Assembly: GCA_000063525.1 (NCBI GenBank)
Contig: CT978603.1
Location: 1,793,105-1,857,104 of the forward strand
Direction: 5' to 3'
DNA: 64,000 nt
From: Synechococcus sp. RCC307
GTDB taxonomy: Bacteria > Cyanobacteriota > Cyanobacteriia > PCC-6307 > Cyanobiaceae
Every line of letters starts with the position of its first letter. The first letter of the stretch is position 1. Of the stretch, positions 35,874-47,897 are shown in pieces. The position numbers and the translations under genes were made by a program. Under the pieces are notes generated by a model. It was not told where the DNA came from and made no database searches. It worked only from the letters and a program-made list of their open reading frames with translations.

Positions 35874-35935
35874 TCGATACGCGCGCGGCCATGGCTCGCG
35901 CGAGCTCTTATCTAGCCACAACGACCCGCCAAACG

Positions 35936-37348
<1,413 letters not shown>

Positions 37349-37377
37349 GGTGCAACATCCATCTCCCTGTCTGGGTT

Positions 37378-38400
37378 CTAGCAGTTTCTGACCAGCTCAG
37401 GGCGGCAGAAGAGGCTCTGCAACTGCACCAAGGCCTGACCCCACAAATCAGGGCAAGCGCGCAACGCCTGGCCACGGGCTTGCGCCTGCTGCAACAGCGG
37501 TTGGATCAGCTTGCGTGCGCTGCCGCCATAGGCAATCCCAGCCACCGCATCAGCCAAACCCTCACGCTCCAAGCGACGCCTGCTGTCGTGATTGGTGCCA
37601 CCAGCGAGCTGCAGGGGGCCAGGCGGCAACTGGCCCCGGCGCCGCTGCAGCAGGTTGACGGCCGCCTGGGCGGTGCCAGCGCCTATATCTCCACTCATGG
37701 GGCGGCCATCGAGCTGCCAAAGCCAGGGCCAGCGGCAGCCCTGGAGCAGCTGATGCAATTGCCAAAGATGGTGAGGCATGGCATCGCCAGGGCCCTCAGG
37801 GCAGCTCACCGAGAGCAGCTGCAGGGCCACACCGCTGAGCTCAATCTGCTGCAGGCGCTCAGCAAAGTCAGCGGCCCGGCCTGGGTGGGTGTGCAGCTCA
37901 ATCGCATCGGGCTGCAACTGCCGCAACAACGCGGGCAACGCTTGCGGAGATAGGGCCATGCTGCGCTCCTCAATCAACCCCAGGGGGCAAACCGGCAAAC
38001 AGCGGCCGCAGCCATAACAACGCTCGGCCAAGACGGGCCCCTGAGCGGGAATCGCCAGCGGCGGGCAGACCTTGGCGCATGGCCGGGGGCAGTCAGCTGG
38101 GCAGCGGCTGGGATCAAACCAGGCCTTACGAAAATGGGGGTCCTCGCCATCACTCAGGCTCACCATCAACCAGGGCCGAGATGGGCGCCCGTGTTGCTGG
38201 GCCCAATCCATGCCACGGCGAACAGCAGCGACCACAGCCCCATCGGCTGCCACATCGAGGCAATCCGCTCCAGCCAGGGCCGCCAATGCGGCCAAATCCT
38301 CGAGGGCAGCCAGATCGTGATTGCTGGCACCGCCAATCCATTTGACCCAACGGCCAGCGGCGAGAGCGTGCCGCGGCCCGTCGGGCTGGTTAGGCCGCAA
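37378..38400 (-). CDS. ldpA: LdpA, light-dependent period iron-sulfur protein
   Basis: A 340-residue protein with two ferredoxin-type 4Fe-4S motifs: [15 protein letters not shown] and [14 protein letters not shown] (about residues 99-138), plus [18 protein letters not shown] at the N-terminus. In Synechococcus elongatus LdpA senses redox state and passes light information to the circadian clock. Start TTG 38400 overlaps the end of ndhN by 11 bases, so translation is likely coupled. The order ndhN-ldpA-ycf45 is, to my memory, common in picocyanobacteria. Confidence 0.88.
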   Translation of the reverse strand: MRPNQPDGPRHALAAGRWVKWIGGASNHDLAALEDLAALAALAGADCLDVAADGAVVAAVRRGMDWAQQHGRPSRPWLMVSLSDGEDPHFRKAWFDPSRCPADCPRPCAKVCPPLAIPAQGPVLAERCYGCGRCLPVCPLGLIEERSMALSPQALPALLRQLQPDAIELHTHPGRAADFAERLQQIELSGVALQLLSVSCPEGPGDAMPHHLWQLHQLLQGCRWPWLWQLDGRPMSGDIGAGTAQAAVNLLQRRRGQLPPGPLQLAGGTNHDSRRRLEREGLADAVAGIAYGGSARKLIQPLLQQAQARGQALRACPDLWGQALVQLQSLFCRPELVRNC

Positions 38401-38851
38401 GCGCAGCTCTCAGCGGTTTCCAGCGCAAGCTGCGGCTACCGCCGAGTTCCAAAACCATGTGAAGGCGGGGCTCACGCTCACAGAGGGCCAACAGGCTGGC
38501 TTGCTCCGCGGAGGAGAGCACCTGTCCTTCCAGCATCCAGAGCACAACTGGCGCACCACTGGCCAAGGCGGGGCCGAGCTGGGGCATCACCAACTGCACC
38601 TCTCCAACGGCGGCATCACGACCAACACAGTGGTGGCCTAGATGGGGTGGCCGCACACCATGAAGCCCGAGCAAAAACGCTTCGGGGTCTCCCAGCCCAC
38701 GGGCTGATGTCAGCTCTGTGCGATAGCCAGCAGCGCGCAGCCGGCGCAGCAAGCGTGTCTCAGCTCCGCCCTCCAATGGGGCGTAAACCGCCAAGGCCCT
38801 TTCGCGCTCGAGGTCCCGGCGGAAAGCGCGACCGGTGAGCAGCAGGGGCAT
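38390..38851 (-). CDS. ndhN: NAD(P)H dehydrogenase-like complex subunit N
   Basis: A 153-residue peripheral subunit of the photosynthetic NDH-1 complex, which carries cyclic electron flow and respiration at the thylakoid. NdhN hallmarks are [38 protein letters not shown] and [16 protein letters not shown]. Start ATG 38851. It heads the minus-strand ndhN-ldpA-ycf45 unit and is divergent from the ribosomal protein cluster. Confidence 0.93.
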   Translation of the reverse strand: MPLLLTGRAFRRDLERERALAVYAPLEGGAETRLLRRLRAAGYRTELTSARGLGDPEAFLLGLHGVRPPHLGHHCVGRDAAVGEVQLVMPQLGPALASGAPVVLWMLEGQVLSSAEQASLLALCEREPRLHMVLELGGSRSLRWKPLRAALAA

Positions 38852-39204
38852 GAAGCAAGGTCAGCAGATTCTGCAAAGTTTGGCAGGAACGGCGCCCAGG
38901 GTCCCAGTGAAGGGTGATGGGTTAGGGTCTTTGCTTGTGCATTTATTGCTGTGCCCGACCGTCAGCCGGGCCTCCAGCGGAAATGCCGGGAGTCATCACG
39001 GTTGATGACTTCTCCTTTGGCCAGTGCCGCGGCTCGCTACGGCGAGGTGCTGCCGGGAAACTAGCGCTGCTCAGTCCACACGACCAGCGGTGATCAGTCC
39101 CAGCCAAACCTGAACGGAACACTCGTTGTTTCGCTTCAGTCATCCGCCCCCTGTTGGCCTTGTGCTGCTGCGGGGTTGTCCAGCTGGCGTCTTTCCCCTC
39201 CCCA
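38852..39204 (+). promoter_or_regulatory. Leader/promoter region of the ribosomal protein cluster
   Basis: These 353 bases between divergent ndhN and rplC contain no convincing gene. They must hold promoters for both directions. A perfect 7-bp hairpin (GTCATCA / TGATGAC, loop CGGT) lies at 38992-39009, and GC-rich repeats CCGGGCC and GCCGGG are nearby. A weak candidate promoter is TTGCTTGTGCATTTATT around 38932. A long 5' leader would allow control by a ribosomal protein, but no known leader was recognised. Confidence 0.4.
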
Positions 39205-39852
39205 ATGTCCATCGGCATTCTCGGGAAGAAATTGGGTATGTCCCAATTCTTCGACGACGAGGGCAGGGCCGTTCCGGTCACCGTGATCGAAGCGGGCCCT
39301 TGCCGCATCACTCAAGTCAAAACTCCTACCAACGACGGCTACAGCGCCGTTCAGGTGGGTTTTGGCGACGTGCGCGAAAAGCTCGTTAATCAACCCGCCA
39401 AGGGTCACCTCAAGAAGTCAGGTGAAGACCTGCTTCGCCACCTCAAGGAGTACCGCGTCGATTCCACCGACGGCGTCGAGCTCGGCAGCAGCGTCACCGT
39501 TGATGCCTTTGAGCCCGGCCAGAAAGTGGATGTCAGCGGAGACACCATGGGTCGTGGTTTTTCGGGTTACCAAAAGCGTCACGGCTTCAGCCGCGGTCCT
39601 ATGACCCACGGCTCTAAGAACCACCGCGAACCCGGTTCGACCGGCGCCGGCACCACCCCCGGCCGCATTTACCCCGGTAAGCGCATGGCTGGTCGTTATG
39701 GCGGCACCAAAACCACGGTCAAAGGCCTGGTGGTGCTGAAGGTCGACAGCGAGCGCAATCTGCTCGTGGTGAAAGGGTCCGTGCCCGGCAAACCGGGGGC
39801 CCTATTGAGCATTCGCCCCGCGGTGCGGGTCGGTGCCAAGGCCACGGCTTGA
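39205..39852 (+). CDS. rplC: 50S ribosomal protein uL3
   Basis: A 215-residue 23S rRNA-binding protein required early in large-subunit assembly. It starts [18 protein letters not shown] and has the central loop [19 protein letters not shown], followed by [15 protein letters not shown], which reaches the peptidyl transferase centre. ATG 39205 is the first start that begins the domain. It is the first gene of the cluster; rpsJ, which precedes it in E. coli, is absent here and in cyanobacteria usually lies with the str genes. Confidence 0.97.
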   Translation: MSIGILGKKLGMSQFFDDEGRAVPVTVIEAGPCRITQVKTPTNDGYSAVQVGFGDVREKLVNQPAKGHLKKSGEDLLRHLKEYRVDSTDGVELGSSVTVDAFEPGQKVDVSGDTMGRGFSGYQKRHGFSRGPMTHGSKNHREPGSTGAGTTPGRIYPGKRMAGRYGGTKTTVKGLVVLKVDSERNLLVVKGSVPGKPGALLSIRPAVRVGAKATA

Positions 39853-39866
39853 GGAGGGACTGAACC

Positions 39867-40499
39867 ATGAATTGCGTCATCCAAGACTGGCAAGGCAAAG
39901 AGGCAGGCAAGGCCTCCCTCGATCTGAAAGTGGCCAAGGAAACTTCGGCTGCTGATCTCATCCATCGCGCCGTGGTGCGGCAGTTGGCGAACGCCCGTCA
40001 GGGCACCGCCAGCACGCTGACTCGCTCCGAGGTGCGCGGTGGCGGCCGCAAGCCGTACAAGCAGAAAGGCACCGGCCGGGCCCGTCAGGGTTCGATCCGC
40101 ACACCCCTGCGTCCCGGCGGCGGCATCGTTTTCGGTCCCAAGCCCCGCTCCTATGAGCTGGACATGAACCGCAAAGAGCGCCGTCTAGCCCTGCGCACGG
40201 CTCTGATGAGCCGTAGCGAGGACATGGTGGTGGTGAAGGCCTTTGGCGACAAGCTCGCCAAGCCCAAAACCAAGGAGGTGCTGTCCGCCCTTGAGCGCTG
40301 GGGGGTTCCCGCTGGCAGCAAGGTTCTGATGGTGCTCGCTGACATCAGCGACAACGTCAGGCTTTCGGTCCGCAACCTGCCGCAGCTCAAGCTGATCGCT
40401 GCCGACCAGCTCAATGTTTTCGATCTGCTCAACGCCCAAAAGTTGGTGGTGAGTGAAGACGCTCTCACCAAGATCCAGGAGGTGTACGGCAATGGCTGA
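39867..40499 (+). CDS. rplD: 50S ribosomal protein uL4
   Basis: A 210-residue protein with the long internal loop that lines the nascent-peptide tunnel ([15 protein letters not shown] and [17 protein letters not shown]). In E. coli L4 also represses its own operon through the leader; whether that holds here is unknown. Preceded by a GGAGGGACTGAACC ribosome-binding region 15 bases from rplC, and overlapping rplW by eight bases at its end. Confidence 0.97.
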   Translation: MNCVIQDWQGKEAGKASLDLKVAKETSAADLIHRAVVRQLANARQGTASTLTRSEVRGGGRKPYKQKGTGRARQGSIRTPLRPGGGIVFGPKPRSYELDMNRKERRLALRTALMSRSEDMVVVKAFGDKLAKPKTKEVLSALERWGVPAGSKVLMVLADISDNVRLSVRNLPQLKLIAADQLNVFDLLNAQKLVVSEDALTKIQEVYGNG

Positions 40500-40794
40500 G
40501 CGTTTCAGCTCTCGCCTGGCGGATGTCATCCGCAGGCCCCTGATCACCGAGAAGGCCACCCGAGCCCTAGAGATGAATCAGTACACCTTTGAGGTGGACC
40601 CTCGGGCTGCCAAGCCCGACATCAAGGCCGCCGTTGAGCATCTGTTCGACGTCAAGGTCATTGGGGTTAGCACCATGAATCCGCCCCGGCGCACCCGCCG
40701 AGTCGGTCGCTTTGCCGGACGCCGCTCCCAGGTCAAAAAGGCCGTGGTGCGTCTTGCCGAAGGCAACAGCATCCAGCTTTTCCCTGAGTCGTAA
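40492..40794 (+). CDS. rplW: 50S ribosomal protein uL23
   Basis: A 100-residue protein at the tunnel exit, docking site for trigger factor and [25 protein letters not shown] and the C-terminal [16 protein letters not shown] are typical. ATG 40492 overlaps the rplD stop, with AGGAGG at 40477-40482 inside rplD as its ribosome-binding site. Confidence 0.96.
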   Translation: MAERFSSRLADVIRRPLITEKATRALEMNQYTFEVDPRAAKPDIKAAVEHLFDVKVIGVSTMNPPRRTRRVGRFAGRRSQVKKAVVRLAEGNSIQLFPES

Positions 40795-40806
40795 GGAGCG
40801 TTAGTC

Positions 40807-41670
40807 ATGGGAATTCGTAGCTTCCGCCCTTACACCCCCGGCACTCGCACCCGGGTGGTCAGCGACTTCAGTGAAGTCACCCGGCGCAAGCCGGAACGCA
40901 GCCTTGTGGTGGCCAAGCACCGCCGCAAAGGACGCAACAACCGCGGTGTAATCACCTGCCGCCACCGTGGTGGTGGCCACAAGCGGCTCTACCGGATCGT
41001 TGATTTCCGTCGCGACAAGCACGGTGTGGTCGCCCGCGTGGCTGCCATCCAGTACGACCCGCATCGCAATGCGCGGCTGGCGCTGCTCTATTACACCGAC
41101 GGCGAAAAGCGCTACATCCTCCATCCCGCCGGCGTGCAGGTGGGACAGGAAGTGGTGGCTGGCCCTGAGGCCCCCATCGAGGTGGGAAATGCACTGCCTC
41201 TTTCAGCGATTCCGCTGGGTTCAGCCGTTCACAACGTTGAGCTCTATGCCGGACGCGGCGGCCAAATGGTTCGCACCGCTGGTGCCAGCGCTCAGGTGAT
41301 GGCGAAAGAGGGGGACTACGTCGCTCTCAAGCTGCCCTCCACCGAGGTTCGCCTGGTACGCCGCGAGTGCTACGCCACTCTCGGCGAAGTGGGCAACTCA
41401 GAGGTCCGCAACACCAGCCTGGGTAAGGCTGGTCGCAAACGCTGGCTGGGTCGCCGCCCCGAGGTGCGCGGCAGCGTGATGAACCCCTGCGATCACCCCC
41501 ATGGTGGTGGTGAGGGTCGCGCTCCCATCGGCCGCTCTGGTCCTGTGACTCCCTGGGGCAAACCCGCCCTGGGCCTCAAGACCCGCAAGCGCAACAAGCC
41601 CAGCAACAAGTTCGTCCTCCGCAAGCGTCGCAAGACCTCCAAGCGGAGCCGTGGCGGACGGGATTCCTGA
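40807..41670 (+). CDS. rplB: 50S ribosomal protein uL2
   Basis: A 287-residue protein essential for subunit joining and peptidyl transfer. The functional C-terminal motif [18 protein letters not shown], with its conserved His, is intact, as are [14 protein letters not shown] and YALRR-type basic tails ([15 protein letters not shown]). An AAGGAG sequence nine bases upstream serves ATG 40807. Confidence 0.98.
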   Translation: MGIRSFRPYTPGTRTRVVSDFSEVTRRKPERSLVVAKHRRKGRNNRGVITCRHRGGGHKRLYRIVDFRRDKHGVVARVAAIQYDPHRNARLALLYYTDGEKRYILHPAGVQVGQEVVAGPEAPIEVGNALPLSAIPLGSAVHNVELYAGRGGQMVRTAGASAQVMAKEGDYVALKLPSTEVRLVRRECYATLGEVGNSEVRNTSLGKAGRKRWLGRRPEVRGSVMNPCDHPHGGGEGRAPIGRSGPVTPWGKPALGLKTRKRNKPSNKFVLRKRRKTSKRSRGGRDS

Positions 41671-41705
41671 TGAACCAACACCTCTTGCTGATCGCTTAAA
41701 CCGCC

Positions 41706-41981
41706 ATGGGACGCTCACTCAAAAAAGGACCTTTCGTCGCCGACAGCCTCCTCCGCAAGGTGGAAAAGCTGAACGCAGCCGGCGAAAAGCCCGTGATCAA
41801 GACCTGGTCTCGGGCCTCCACCATCCTGCCGATGATGATCGGCCACACCATTGCCGTACACAACGGCAAGGCCCACGTTCCGGTCTTTGTGACCGAGCAA
41901 ATGGTGGGCCACAAGCTCGGGGAGTTCGCGCCAACTCGCACCTTCAAGGGCCACATCAAAGACAAGAAAGGAGGACGCTGA
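41706..41981 (+). CDS. rpsS: 30S ribosomal protein uS19
   Basis: A 91-residue head protein that with S13 contacts the A-site finger and t[23 protein letters not shown] and [16 protein letters not shown] are family signatures. Thirty-five bases separate it from rplB; the stop overlaps no neighbour but rplV starts one base later. Confidence 0.97.
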   Translation: MGRSLKKGPFVADSLLRKVEKLNAAGEKPVIKTWSRASTILPMMIGHTIAVHNGKAHVPVFVTEQMVGHKLGEFAPTRTFKGHIKDKKGGR

Positions 41982-41982
41982 G

Positions 41983-42339
41983 ATGGCTACCACCGCATCC
42001 CCCCAGGCCCTGGCCCATGGCCGCTTCGTTCGCGGCTCGGTCTCGAAGGTTCGCCGGGTGCTCGATCAGATCCGCGGTCGCAGCTATCGCGACGCGCTGA
42101 TCATGCTCGAGTTCATGCCCTACCGCTCCACAGGGCCGATCACCAAGGTTCTGCGCTCAGCTGTGGCCAACGCCGAGCACAACATGGGACTCGATCCCAG
42201 CAACCTGGTGGTCTCCATGGCCAGCGCAGACATGGGACCAACCATGAAGCGCTACCGCCCTCGCGCTCAGGGCCGTGCCTACCAGATCAAAAAGCAAACC
42301 TGTCACATCTCCATTGGTGTGACTCCCCAAGACGCTTAA
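41983..42339 (+). CDS. rplV: 50S ribosomal protein uL22
   Basis: A 118-residue protein whose beta-hairpin lines the exit tunnel. [20 protein letters not shown] and the hairpin tip region [17 protein letters not shown] are conserved. AGGAGG at 41971-41976, inside rpsS, is its ribosome-binding site. Confidence 0.97.
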   Translation: MATTASPQALAHGRFVRGSVSKVRRVLDQIRGRSYRDALIMLEFMPYRSTGPITKVLRSAVANAEHNMGLDPSNLVVSMASADMGPTMKRYRPRAQGRAYQIKKQTCHISIGVTPQDA

Positions 42340-42345
42340 CGACCG

Positions 42346-43074
42346 ATGGGACACAAAATCAACCCGACCGGCCTGCGCCTGGGGATCACCCAGGAACACC
42401 GCTCCCGCTGGTACGCCCCCGCCCGGACCTATCCAACCCTGCTTCAAGAGGACGAACGGATCCGGAAGTTCGTCAACAAGAAGTACGCCTCCGCTGGCAT
42501 TAGCAGTGTGCTGATCGCCCGCAAGGCTGACCAGCTCGAGGTCGAGCTCAAAACCGCCCGTCCTGGCGTCCTCGTTGGCCGTCAAGGATCAGGCATCGAA
42601 GAGCTTCGCGCCGGTATCCAAAAGACCCTTGGCGACAAGAGCCGCCAAGTCCGCATCAACGTTGTTGAGGTGGAACGGGTCGATGCCGATGCCTTCCTGC
42701 TGGCCGAGTACATCGCCCAGCAACTGGAAAAGCGCGTGGCATTCCGCCGCGTCATTCGCATGGCGGTTCAGCGGGCCCAACGGGCCGGCGTACTGGGTCT
42801 CAAGATCCAGGTGGGCGGTCGCCTCAACGGCGCCGAAATCGCCCGGACGGAATGGACCCGCGAGGGTCGCGTACCGCTCCACACCCTGCGTGCCGACATT
42901 GATTACGCCACCAAAGTGGCCAGCACCACCTACGGGGTGCTGGGCATCAAGGTCTGGGTCTTCAAAGGTGAGGTACTGCCGGGCCAGAAGCAGCAACCCC
43001 CCGTGGGCGCTGCGCCCCGTCGTCGGGCCAGCCGACGACCCCAAGAGTTCGAAGATCGCTCCAACGAGGAGTGA
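42346..43074 (+). CDS. rpsC: 30S ribosomal protein uS3
   Basis: A 242-residue protein at the mRNA entry channel with helicase activity together with S4/S5. It begins [20 protein letters not shown], contains the KH domain ([20 protein letters not shown]) and [18 protein letters not shown]. The last 30 residues are a basic-to-acidic tail ([18 protein letters not shown]). Six bases after rplV. Confidence 0.97.
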
Positions 43075-43088
43075 GGGAGATCTGAACC

Positions 43089-43553
43089 ATGCTTAGTCCA
43101 CGTCGCGTCAAATTCCGCAAACAACAGCGAGGTCGCATGCGCGGCATCGCCACCCGGGGCAACACCATTGCCTTCGGCACGTTTGCCCTGCAGGCCCAGG
43201 AATGTGGCTGGATCACCTCCCGCCAGATCGAGGCCAGCCGCCGAGCCATGACCCGTTACACCAAGCGGGGAGGAAAGATCTGGATCCGGATCTTTCCCGA
43301 CAAGCCCGTCACCATGCGGGCTGCCGAAACCCGCATGGGTTCCGGTAAAGGCAACCCGGAGTTCTGGGTCGCGGTGATCAAACCAGGTCGCATCCTGTTT
43401 GAAATCGGCGGTCCCGAAATCACTGAGGAGCTGGCCAAAGAGGCCATGCGTCTGGCCCAGTACAAACTGCCGGTCAAGACGAAATTCCTCGTCAAAGAAG
43501 AGCAGGAGGCCGCTGTCGAGGCCACCGCGCAAACCGCAGCAGTGGAGTCCTGA
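43089..43553 (+). CDS. rplP: 50S ribosomal protein uL16
   Basis: A 154-residue protein near the A-site tRNA elbow. [19 protein letters not shown] and [18 protein letters not shown] are diagnostic, with [20 protein letters not shown] following. The Ala/Glu-rich tail after residue 137 ([18 protein letters not shown]) is an extension beyond the bacterial norm of about 136. Confidence 0.97.
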   Translation: MLSPRRVKFRKQQRGRMRGIATRGNTIAFGTFALQAQECGWITSRQIEASRRAMTRYTKRGGKIWIRIFPDKPVTMRAAETRMGSGKGNPEFWVAVIKPGRILFEIGGPEITEELAKEAMRLAQYKLPVKTKFLVKEEQEAAVEATAQTAAVES

Positions 43554-43556
43554 CCC

Positions 43557-43772
43557 ATGGCCCTTCCTGACATCGCTGAAACCCGCAAGCTCAGCGACAC
43601 CGAGATCAATGAACAGATCAGCGGCACCCGCCGCGAACTGTTCGATCTGCGTTTTCAGCAGGCCACCAGCCGGCTGGAGAACCCGCACCGCTTCCGTCAT
43701 GCCCGCGTCAAGCTGGCCCAGCTGCTGACGGTGCAACAGGAGCGCGAGCGCTCCGCCGCCCCCGCTAACTGA
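43557..43772 (+). CDS. rpmC: 50S ribosomal protein uL29
   Basis: A 71-residue two-helix protein at the tunnel exit. [30 protein letters not shown]-type sequence with [17 protein letters not shown] is typical; the split here avoids ambiguity with no other family of this size. It starts three bases after rplP. Confidence 0.94.
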   Translation: MALPDIAETRKLSDTEINEQISGTRRELFDLRFQQATSRLENPHRFRHARVKLAQLLTVQQERERSAAPAN

Positions 43773-43786
43773 CCCTAGGAATCACC

Positions 43787-44038
43787 ATGGCAGTCAAAGA
43801 AAGGGTCGGCACCGTCGTCAGCGACAAGATGGAAAAAACAGTGGTGGTGGCGGTTGAAAACCGCTTCCCTCACCCCATCTACAAGAAGACGGTTAGCCGC
43901 ACCACCCGTTACAAGGTCCACGACGAGGACAACCGTTGCCAAGTTGGCGACCGGGTCCGAATCACTGAGACCCGTCCTCTGAGTCGCAGCAAGCGCTGGG
44001 CAGTGGCCGAAATCATGACCACCAAGAGTGGGAGCTGA
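43787..44038 (+). CDS. rpsQ: 30S ribosomal protein uS17
   Basis: An 83-residue OB-fold protein that binds 16S rRNA helix 11 early in assembly. [21 protein letters not shown]-type opening, [20 protein letters not shown] and [15 protein letters not shown] are conserved. Its stop is 12 bases before rplN, with GAGGAG in between. Confidence 0.96.
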   Translation: MAVKERVGTVVSDKMEKTVVVAVENRFPHPIYKKTVSRTTRYKVHDEDNRCQVGDRVRITETRPLSRSKRWAVAEIMTTKSGS

Positions 44039-44050
44039 GGAGATCACACC

Positions 44051-44416
44051 ATGATTCAGCAGGAAACCTTCCTCAACGTTGCCGACAACAGCGGCGCCAA
44101 GCGCATCCAGTGCATCCGCGTCCTCGGCACCAATCGTCGTTATGCCCATGTCGGCGACGTGATTGTGGCGACCGTCAAAGACGCCATGCCCAACATGGGC
44201 GTCAAGAAATCGGACATCGTCAAAGCTGTTGTGGTGCGCACGAAGCACACCATGCGGCGCGAAACCGGCAATGCCATTCGCTTCGATGACAACGCCGCCG
44301 TGATCATCAACGACGACAAAAATCCCCGCGGCACTCGGGTCTTCGGCCCGGTTGCCCGTGAGCTGCGCGAGCGCAGCTTCACCAAGATCGTGTCCCTCGC
44401 TCCGGAGGTGATCTGA
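44051..44416 (+). CDS. rplN: 50S ribosomal protein uL14
   Basis: A 121-residue interface protein that contacts 16S helix 14. [37 protein letters not shown] and [19 protein letters not shown] are textbook L14. One base separates it from rplX. Confidence 0.98.
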   Translation: MIQQETFLNVADNSGAKRIQCIRVLGTNRRYAHVGDVIVATVKDAMPNMGVKKSDIVKAVVVRTKHTMRRETGNAIRFDDNAAVIINDDKNPRGTRVFGPVARELRERSFTKIVSLAPEVI

Positions 44417-44417
44417 A

Positions 44418-44759
44418 ATGGCTACCGCTTCACCCACCCGCACCAAGATGCGGATTCGTAAGGGCGACACCGTTCAGGTGATCGCTGGCAAAGACAAGGG
44501 CAAGACCGGCGAAGTGCTGCGCACCCTGCCCTGGGAAAACCGTGTTGTGGTGCAGGGCGTCAACCTGCGCACCCGCCACGTCAAGCCCGCCCAAGAAGGC
44601 GAGAGCGGCCGCATCGTCACCGAAGAAGCATCACTGCATGCCTCCAACGTGATGGTGTACTCCACCGACAAAAAGGTGGCCAGCCGCGTTGAAATCGTTG
44701 TCGACAAAGACGGCAACAAAAAGCGCAAGCTCAAAAAAACAGGTGAATTGCTCGACTGA
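44418..44759 (+). CDS. rplX: 50S ribosomal protein uL24
   Basis: A 113-residue assembly initiator with a KOW motif ([20 protein letters not shown]) and [18 protein letters not shown]. The first ATG (44418) adds a short [10 protein letters not shown] extension before MRIRKGD; an internal ATG at 44448 is possible but would leave a longer gap from rplN. Confidence 0.95.
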   Translation: MATASPTRTKMRIRKGDTVQVIAGKDKGKTGEVLRTLPWENRVVVQGVNLRTRHVKPAQEGESGRIVTEEASLHASNVMVYSTDKKVASRVEIVVDKDGNKKRKLKKTGELLD

Positions 44760-44823
44760 GCCCAATCACTCTGTTCACCCCCGTTTCTGACACCGACCAG
44801 AAACACTTCCCCCAACCCCCGCC

Positions 44824-45363
44824 ATGTCACTCAAAAAGCGCTACCGGGAAGCGATCCAGCCAAAGCTGCTGAAGGATCTCAACTTCTCCAACCTGCACCA
44901 GGTTCCCAAGGTGGTGAAAGTCACCGTGAACCGTGGTCTTGGTGAAGCTGCCCAGAACGCCAAGTCTCTGGAAGCTTCCGTTGAAGAGATCGCCACCATC
45001 ACTGGCCAAAAGCCCGTGGTGACCCGAGCCAAAAAGGCCATCGCCGGCTTCAAGATCCGCCAAGGGATGCCAATCGGCGTTGCCGTGACCCTGCGCGGGG
45101 ACCGGATGTATGCCTTCCTCGAGCGCCTGATCAACCTCGCCCTGCCTCGTATCCGCGACTTCCGCGGTGTGAGCGAGAAGAGCTTTGACGGCCGCGGGAA
45201 CTACACCCTGGGGGTTCGCGAACAAATCATCTTCCCCGAGATTTCCTTCGACAAAATCGACGCCATCCGGGGCATGGACATCACCATCGTGACCACCGCC
45301 CGTAACGACGAAGAGGGGCAAGCCCTGCTTCGCGAGATGGGGATGCCGTTCCGCAACAACTGA
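44824..45363 (+). CDS. rplE: 50S ribosomal protein uL5
   Basis: A 179-residue protein that binds 5S rRNA and contacts P-site t[42 protein letters not shown] and [18 protein letters not shown] are conserved. The 64-base gap before it is one of the longest in the cluster and holds no obvious terminator. Confidence 0.97.
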   Translation: MSLKKRYREAIQPKLLKDLNFSNLHQVPKVVKVTVNRGLGEAAQNAKSLEASVEEIATITGQKPVVTRAKKAIAGFKIRQGMPIGVAVTLRGDRMYAFLERLINLALPRIRDFRGVSEKSFDGRGNYTLGVREQIIFPEISFDKIDAIRGMDITIVTTARNDEEGQALLREMGMPFRNN

Positions 45364-45386
45364 TCGCTCACGTTCCGGACACCGTT

Positions 45387-45788
45387 ATGGCCAACACAGA
45401 CCCGATTTCCGACATGCTCACCCGCATCCGCAATGCGTGTGAGAAACGTCACCAAACCACCAACATCCCGCTTTCCCGGATGAACCGCAGCATCGCCAAG
45501 GTGCTGGAGCAGGAAGGCTTCATCGATCAGTTCTCCGAGGCTGGCGAGGGGGTTCAAAAGCACCTGGTGCTGTCGCTCAAGTACAGCGGCAAGCAAAAGG
45601 TGCCCACCATCCGTTCCGTGCAACGGGTGAGCAAGCCTGGCTTGCGCATCTACACCAACCGCCGCGACCTGCCCAAGGTGCTCGGCGGCCTCGGAGTCGC
45701 CATCATCTCCACCTCCAAAGGTGTGATGAGCGACCGCGACGCCCGCAAAGAAGGCGTGGGCGGCGAAGTGCTCTGCTACGTCTACTGA
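45387..45788 (+). CDS. rpsH: 30S ribosomal protein uS8
   Basis: A 133-residue central-domain protein; in E. coli it is the spc operon repressor. [40 protein letters not shown] and [20 protein letters not shown] are typical. It directly follows rplE: rpsN, which lies between them in E. coli, is missing. Confidence 0.97.
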   Translation: MANTDPISDMLTRIRNACEKRHQTTNIPLSRMNRSIAKVLEQEGFIDQFSEAGEGVQKHLVLSLKYSGKQKVPTIRSVQRVSKPGLRIYTNRRDLPKVLGGLGVAIISTSKGVMSDRDARKEGVGGEVLCYVY

Positions 45789-45803
45789 TCGGAGGTCAGA
45801 ACC

Positions 45804-46343
45804 ATGTCACGCATCGGCAAAAATCCGGTCCCCATCCCCGAGAAGGTCTCGGTGGAGATCAGCGGTCTGACCGTCAAGGTCAAGGGCCCCAAAGGTGAAC
45901 TCGAGCGAGTGCTCCCCGACGGTGTCAGCGTCAGCCAGGCCGACAACGCCGTCACCGTTAGCCCCAGCGACACCAGCCGCCGTTCCCGTGAGCGCCACGG
46001 CCTGTGCCGCACCCTGGTGGCCAACATGGTCGAAGGGGTCTCCAAGGGTTTCAGTAAAAAGCTGGAGATCATTGGCGTGGGTTACCGCGCCCAGGTCAAG
46101 GGCAAGAAGCTGGTGGTGAGCGCCGGCTACAGCCATCCCGTTGAGATGGATGCCCCCGAAGGCGTCACCTTTGCGGTAGAGAACAACACCTTGGTCACCG
46201 TGAGCGGGGCCGACAAGGAGTTGGTGGGCAATGAAGCCGCCAAGGTGCGCGGCATCCGTCCGCCCGAGCCCTACAAGGGCAAAGGGATCAAGTACCAGGG
46301 GGAACGCATCCTCCGCAAGGCCGGAAAGACCGGCAAGAAATAA
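45804..46343 (+). CDS. rplF: 50S ribosomal protein uL6
   Basis: A 179-residue two-domain protein near the sarcin-ricin loop. [19 protein letters not shown] opens it, and [19 protein letters not shown] closes it, both characteristic. A GGAGG lies 12 bases upstream of ATG 45804. Confidence 0.97.
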   Translation: MSRIGKNPVPIPEKVSVEISGLTVKVKGPKGELERVLPDGVSVSQADNAVTVSPSDTSRRSRERHGLCRTLVANMVEGVSKGFSKKLEIIGVGYRAQVKGKKLVVSAGYSHPVEMDAPEGVTFAVENNTLVTVSGADKELVGNEAAKVRGIRPPEPYKGKGIKYQGERILRKAGKTGKK

Positions 46344-46373
46344 GGCCGCCCTTCAGCCCACCGCTATTCCGCT

Positions 46374-46736
46374 ATGTCCACTCCACGCAAGGAACAAACC
46401 CAGAAGCGCCACCGGCGCCTGCGCCGTCACCTCGAGGGCACACCCGAGCGTCCACGCTTGGCTGTGTATCGCTCCAACGAGCACATCTACGCCCAGGTCA
46501 TCGACGATGCCGCCCAGCACACCCTGGCGGCAGCTTCCAGCCTCGATAAAGACCTGCGCACCAGCCTCAACAATGGTGCCAACTGCGATGCTTCAACCGC
46601 AGTCGGTCAGTTGGTCGCCAAGCGCGCCATCGCCAAAGGCATCCAACAGGTGGTCTTCGACCGCGGCGGCAACCTGTACCACGGTCGGGTCAAGGCCCTG
46701 GCCGAAGCTGCCCGGGAAGCGGGCCTGCAGTTCTGA
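46374..46736 (+). CDS. rplR: 50S ribosomal protein uL18
   Basis: A 120-residue 5S rRNA-binding protein. [38 protein letters not shown] and [20 protein letters not shown] match the family, with the usual basic N-terminus. Confidence 0.97.
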   Translation: MSTPRKEQTQKRHRRLRRHLEGTPERPRLAVYRSNEHIYAQVIDDAAQHTLAAASSLDKDLRTSLNNGANCDASTAVGQLVAKRAIAKGIQQVVFDRGGNLYHGRVKALAEAAREAGLQF

Positions 46737-46748
46737 TCCCGAGCAACC

Positions 46749-47405
46749 ATGACTCAAGCAACTAACCAGACTCCCGGCCAGGACGTCCCAGGCGCCGCCG
46801 ATGTTCCAGCCGCTGCTGAAGGGCAGGGCCAAGGCCAAGGCGAACGCCGTGGTGGCGGTGGTGGCCGCGGCGGTGATCGCCGTGGTCGTGGAGACCGTCG
46901 CGGCCGCGGTCGCGACGAGCGTGACTCCGAGTGGCAGGAACGCGTGATTCAGATCCGCCGGGTTTCCAAGACCGTCAAAGGCGGTAAGAAGATGAGCTTC
47001 CGGGCCATCGTTGTCGTTGGCAACGAAAAGGGCCAAGTCGGCGTCGGAGTCGGCAAAGCCGGTGATGTCATCGGTGCGGTCAAAAAGGGGGTTGCCGATG
47101 GCAAAAAGCACCTGGTCAAGGTGCCCCTGACCCGCTCCAACTCCATCCCCACCATCAGCACCGGCCGCGATGGCGCTGCCAGCGTGCTGATGCGCCCAGC
47201 TGCCCCCGGTACCGGGGTGATTGCCGGCGGTTCGATCCGCACAGTCCTTGAGCTGGCTGGCATCAAGAATGTCCTGGCCAAGCGCCTGGGCAGTAAAACT
47301 CCCCTGAACAACGCTCGGGCTGCCATGGTGGCCCTGCGGGACCTGCGCACCCACCAGGACACCGCCAAGGAACGGGGTATCACCCTCGAGCAGATCTACT
47401 CCTGA
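46749..47405 (+). CDS. rpsE: 30S ribosomal protein uS5 with RG-rich N-terminal tail
   Basis: A 218-residue fidelity protein at the mRNA channel; E. coli S5 has about 167 residues. The core starts near residue 58 ([19 protein letters not shown]) and has [20 protein letters not shown] and [20 protein letters not shown]. The extra N-terminus (1-57) is low complexity: Pro/Ala/Gln, then repeated Gly-Arg-Asp units such as [20 protein letters not shown]. It could bind RNA or DNA. The start at ATG 46749 lies 12 bases after rplR. Confidence 0.96.
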   Translation: MTQATNQTPGQDVPGAADVPAAAEGQGQGQGERRGGGGGRGGDRRGRGDRRGRGRDERDSEWQERVIQIRRVSKTVKGGKKMSFRAIVVVGNEKGQVGVGVGKAGDVIGAVKKGVADGKKHLVKVPLTRSNSIPTISTGRDGAASVLMRPAAPGTGVIAGGSIRTVLELAGIKNVLAKRLGSKTPLNNARAAMVALRDLRTHQDTAKERGITLEQIYS

Positions 47406-47413
47406 GCCCTGTC

Positions 47414-47866
47414 ATGAGCCTCACCCTGCAATCCCTCAAGCCCCAGAAGGGGGCCCGTCGTCGCAAGATGCGCAAGGGCCGCGGCATCGCTGCTGGCCAA
47501 GGCGCCAGTTGCGGCTTCGGCATGCGCGGCCAGAAGTCCCGCTCTGGCCGTCCCACCCGGCCTGGCTTTGAAGGCGGTCAGATGCCTTTGTATCGCCGCG
47601 TTCCCAAGCTGAAGCACTTCACCTTGGTGAACCCCAAGCGCTTCACCGTCGTGAACGTGGGCGAACTTGCCGAGCTCAAAGCCGGCACGGTCGTCACCCG
47701 CGATTCACTGACTGAAGCTGGCATCCTCACTTCTCCAAAGCATGCGCTTAAGGTGCTTGGCGATGGGGAGCTGAAGGTGAAGCTCACCGTTCATGCTGCG
47801 GCGTTCACCGCCTCGGCCCGCGAGAAGATCGAAGCCGCCGGCGGCAGCTGCGAACTGATCGACTGA
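47414..47866 (+). CDS. rplO: 50S ribosomal protein uL15
   Basis: A 150-residue protein of late 50S assembly. [40 protein letters not shown]-type glycine-rich region and [19 protein letters not shown] are typical. It follows rpsE directly; rpmD (uL30), found between them in E. coli, is absent. Confidence 0.97.
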   Translation: MSLTLQSLKPQKGARRRKMRKGRGIAAGQGASCGFGMRGQKSRSGRPTRPGFEGGQMPLYRRVPKLKHFTLVNPKRFTVVNVGELAELKAGTVVTRDSLTEAGILTSPKHALKVLGDGELKVKLTVHAAAFTASAREKIEAAGGSCELID

Positions 47867-47897
47867 TCCCCCCGGTCCACTTTCAACTTCGCGAGTC

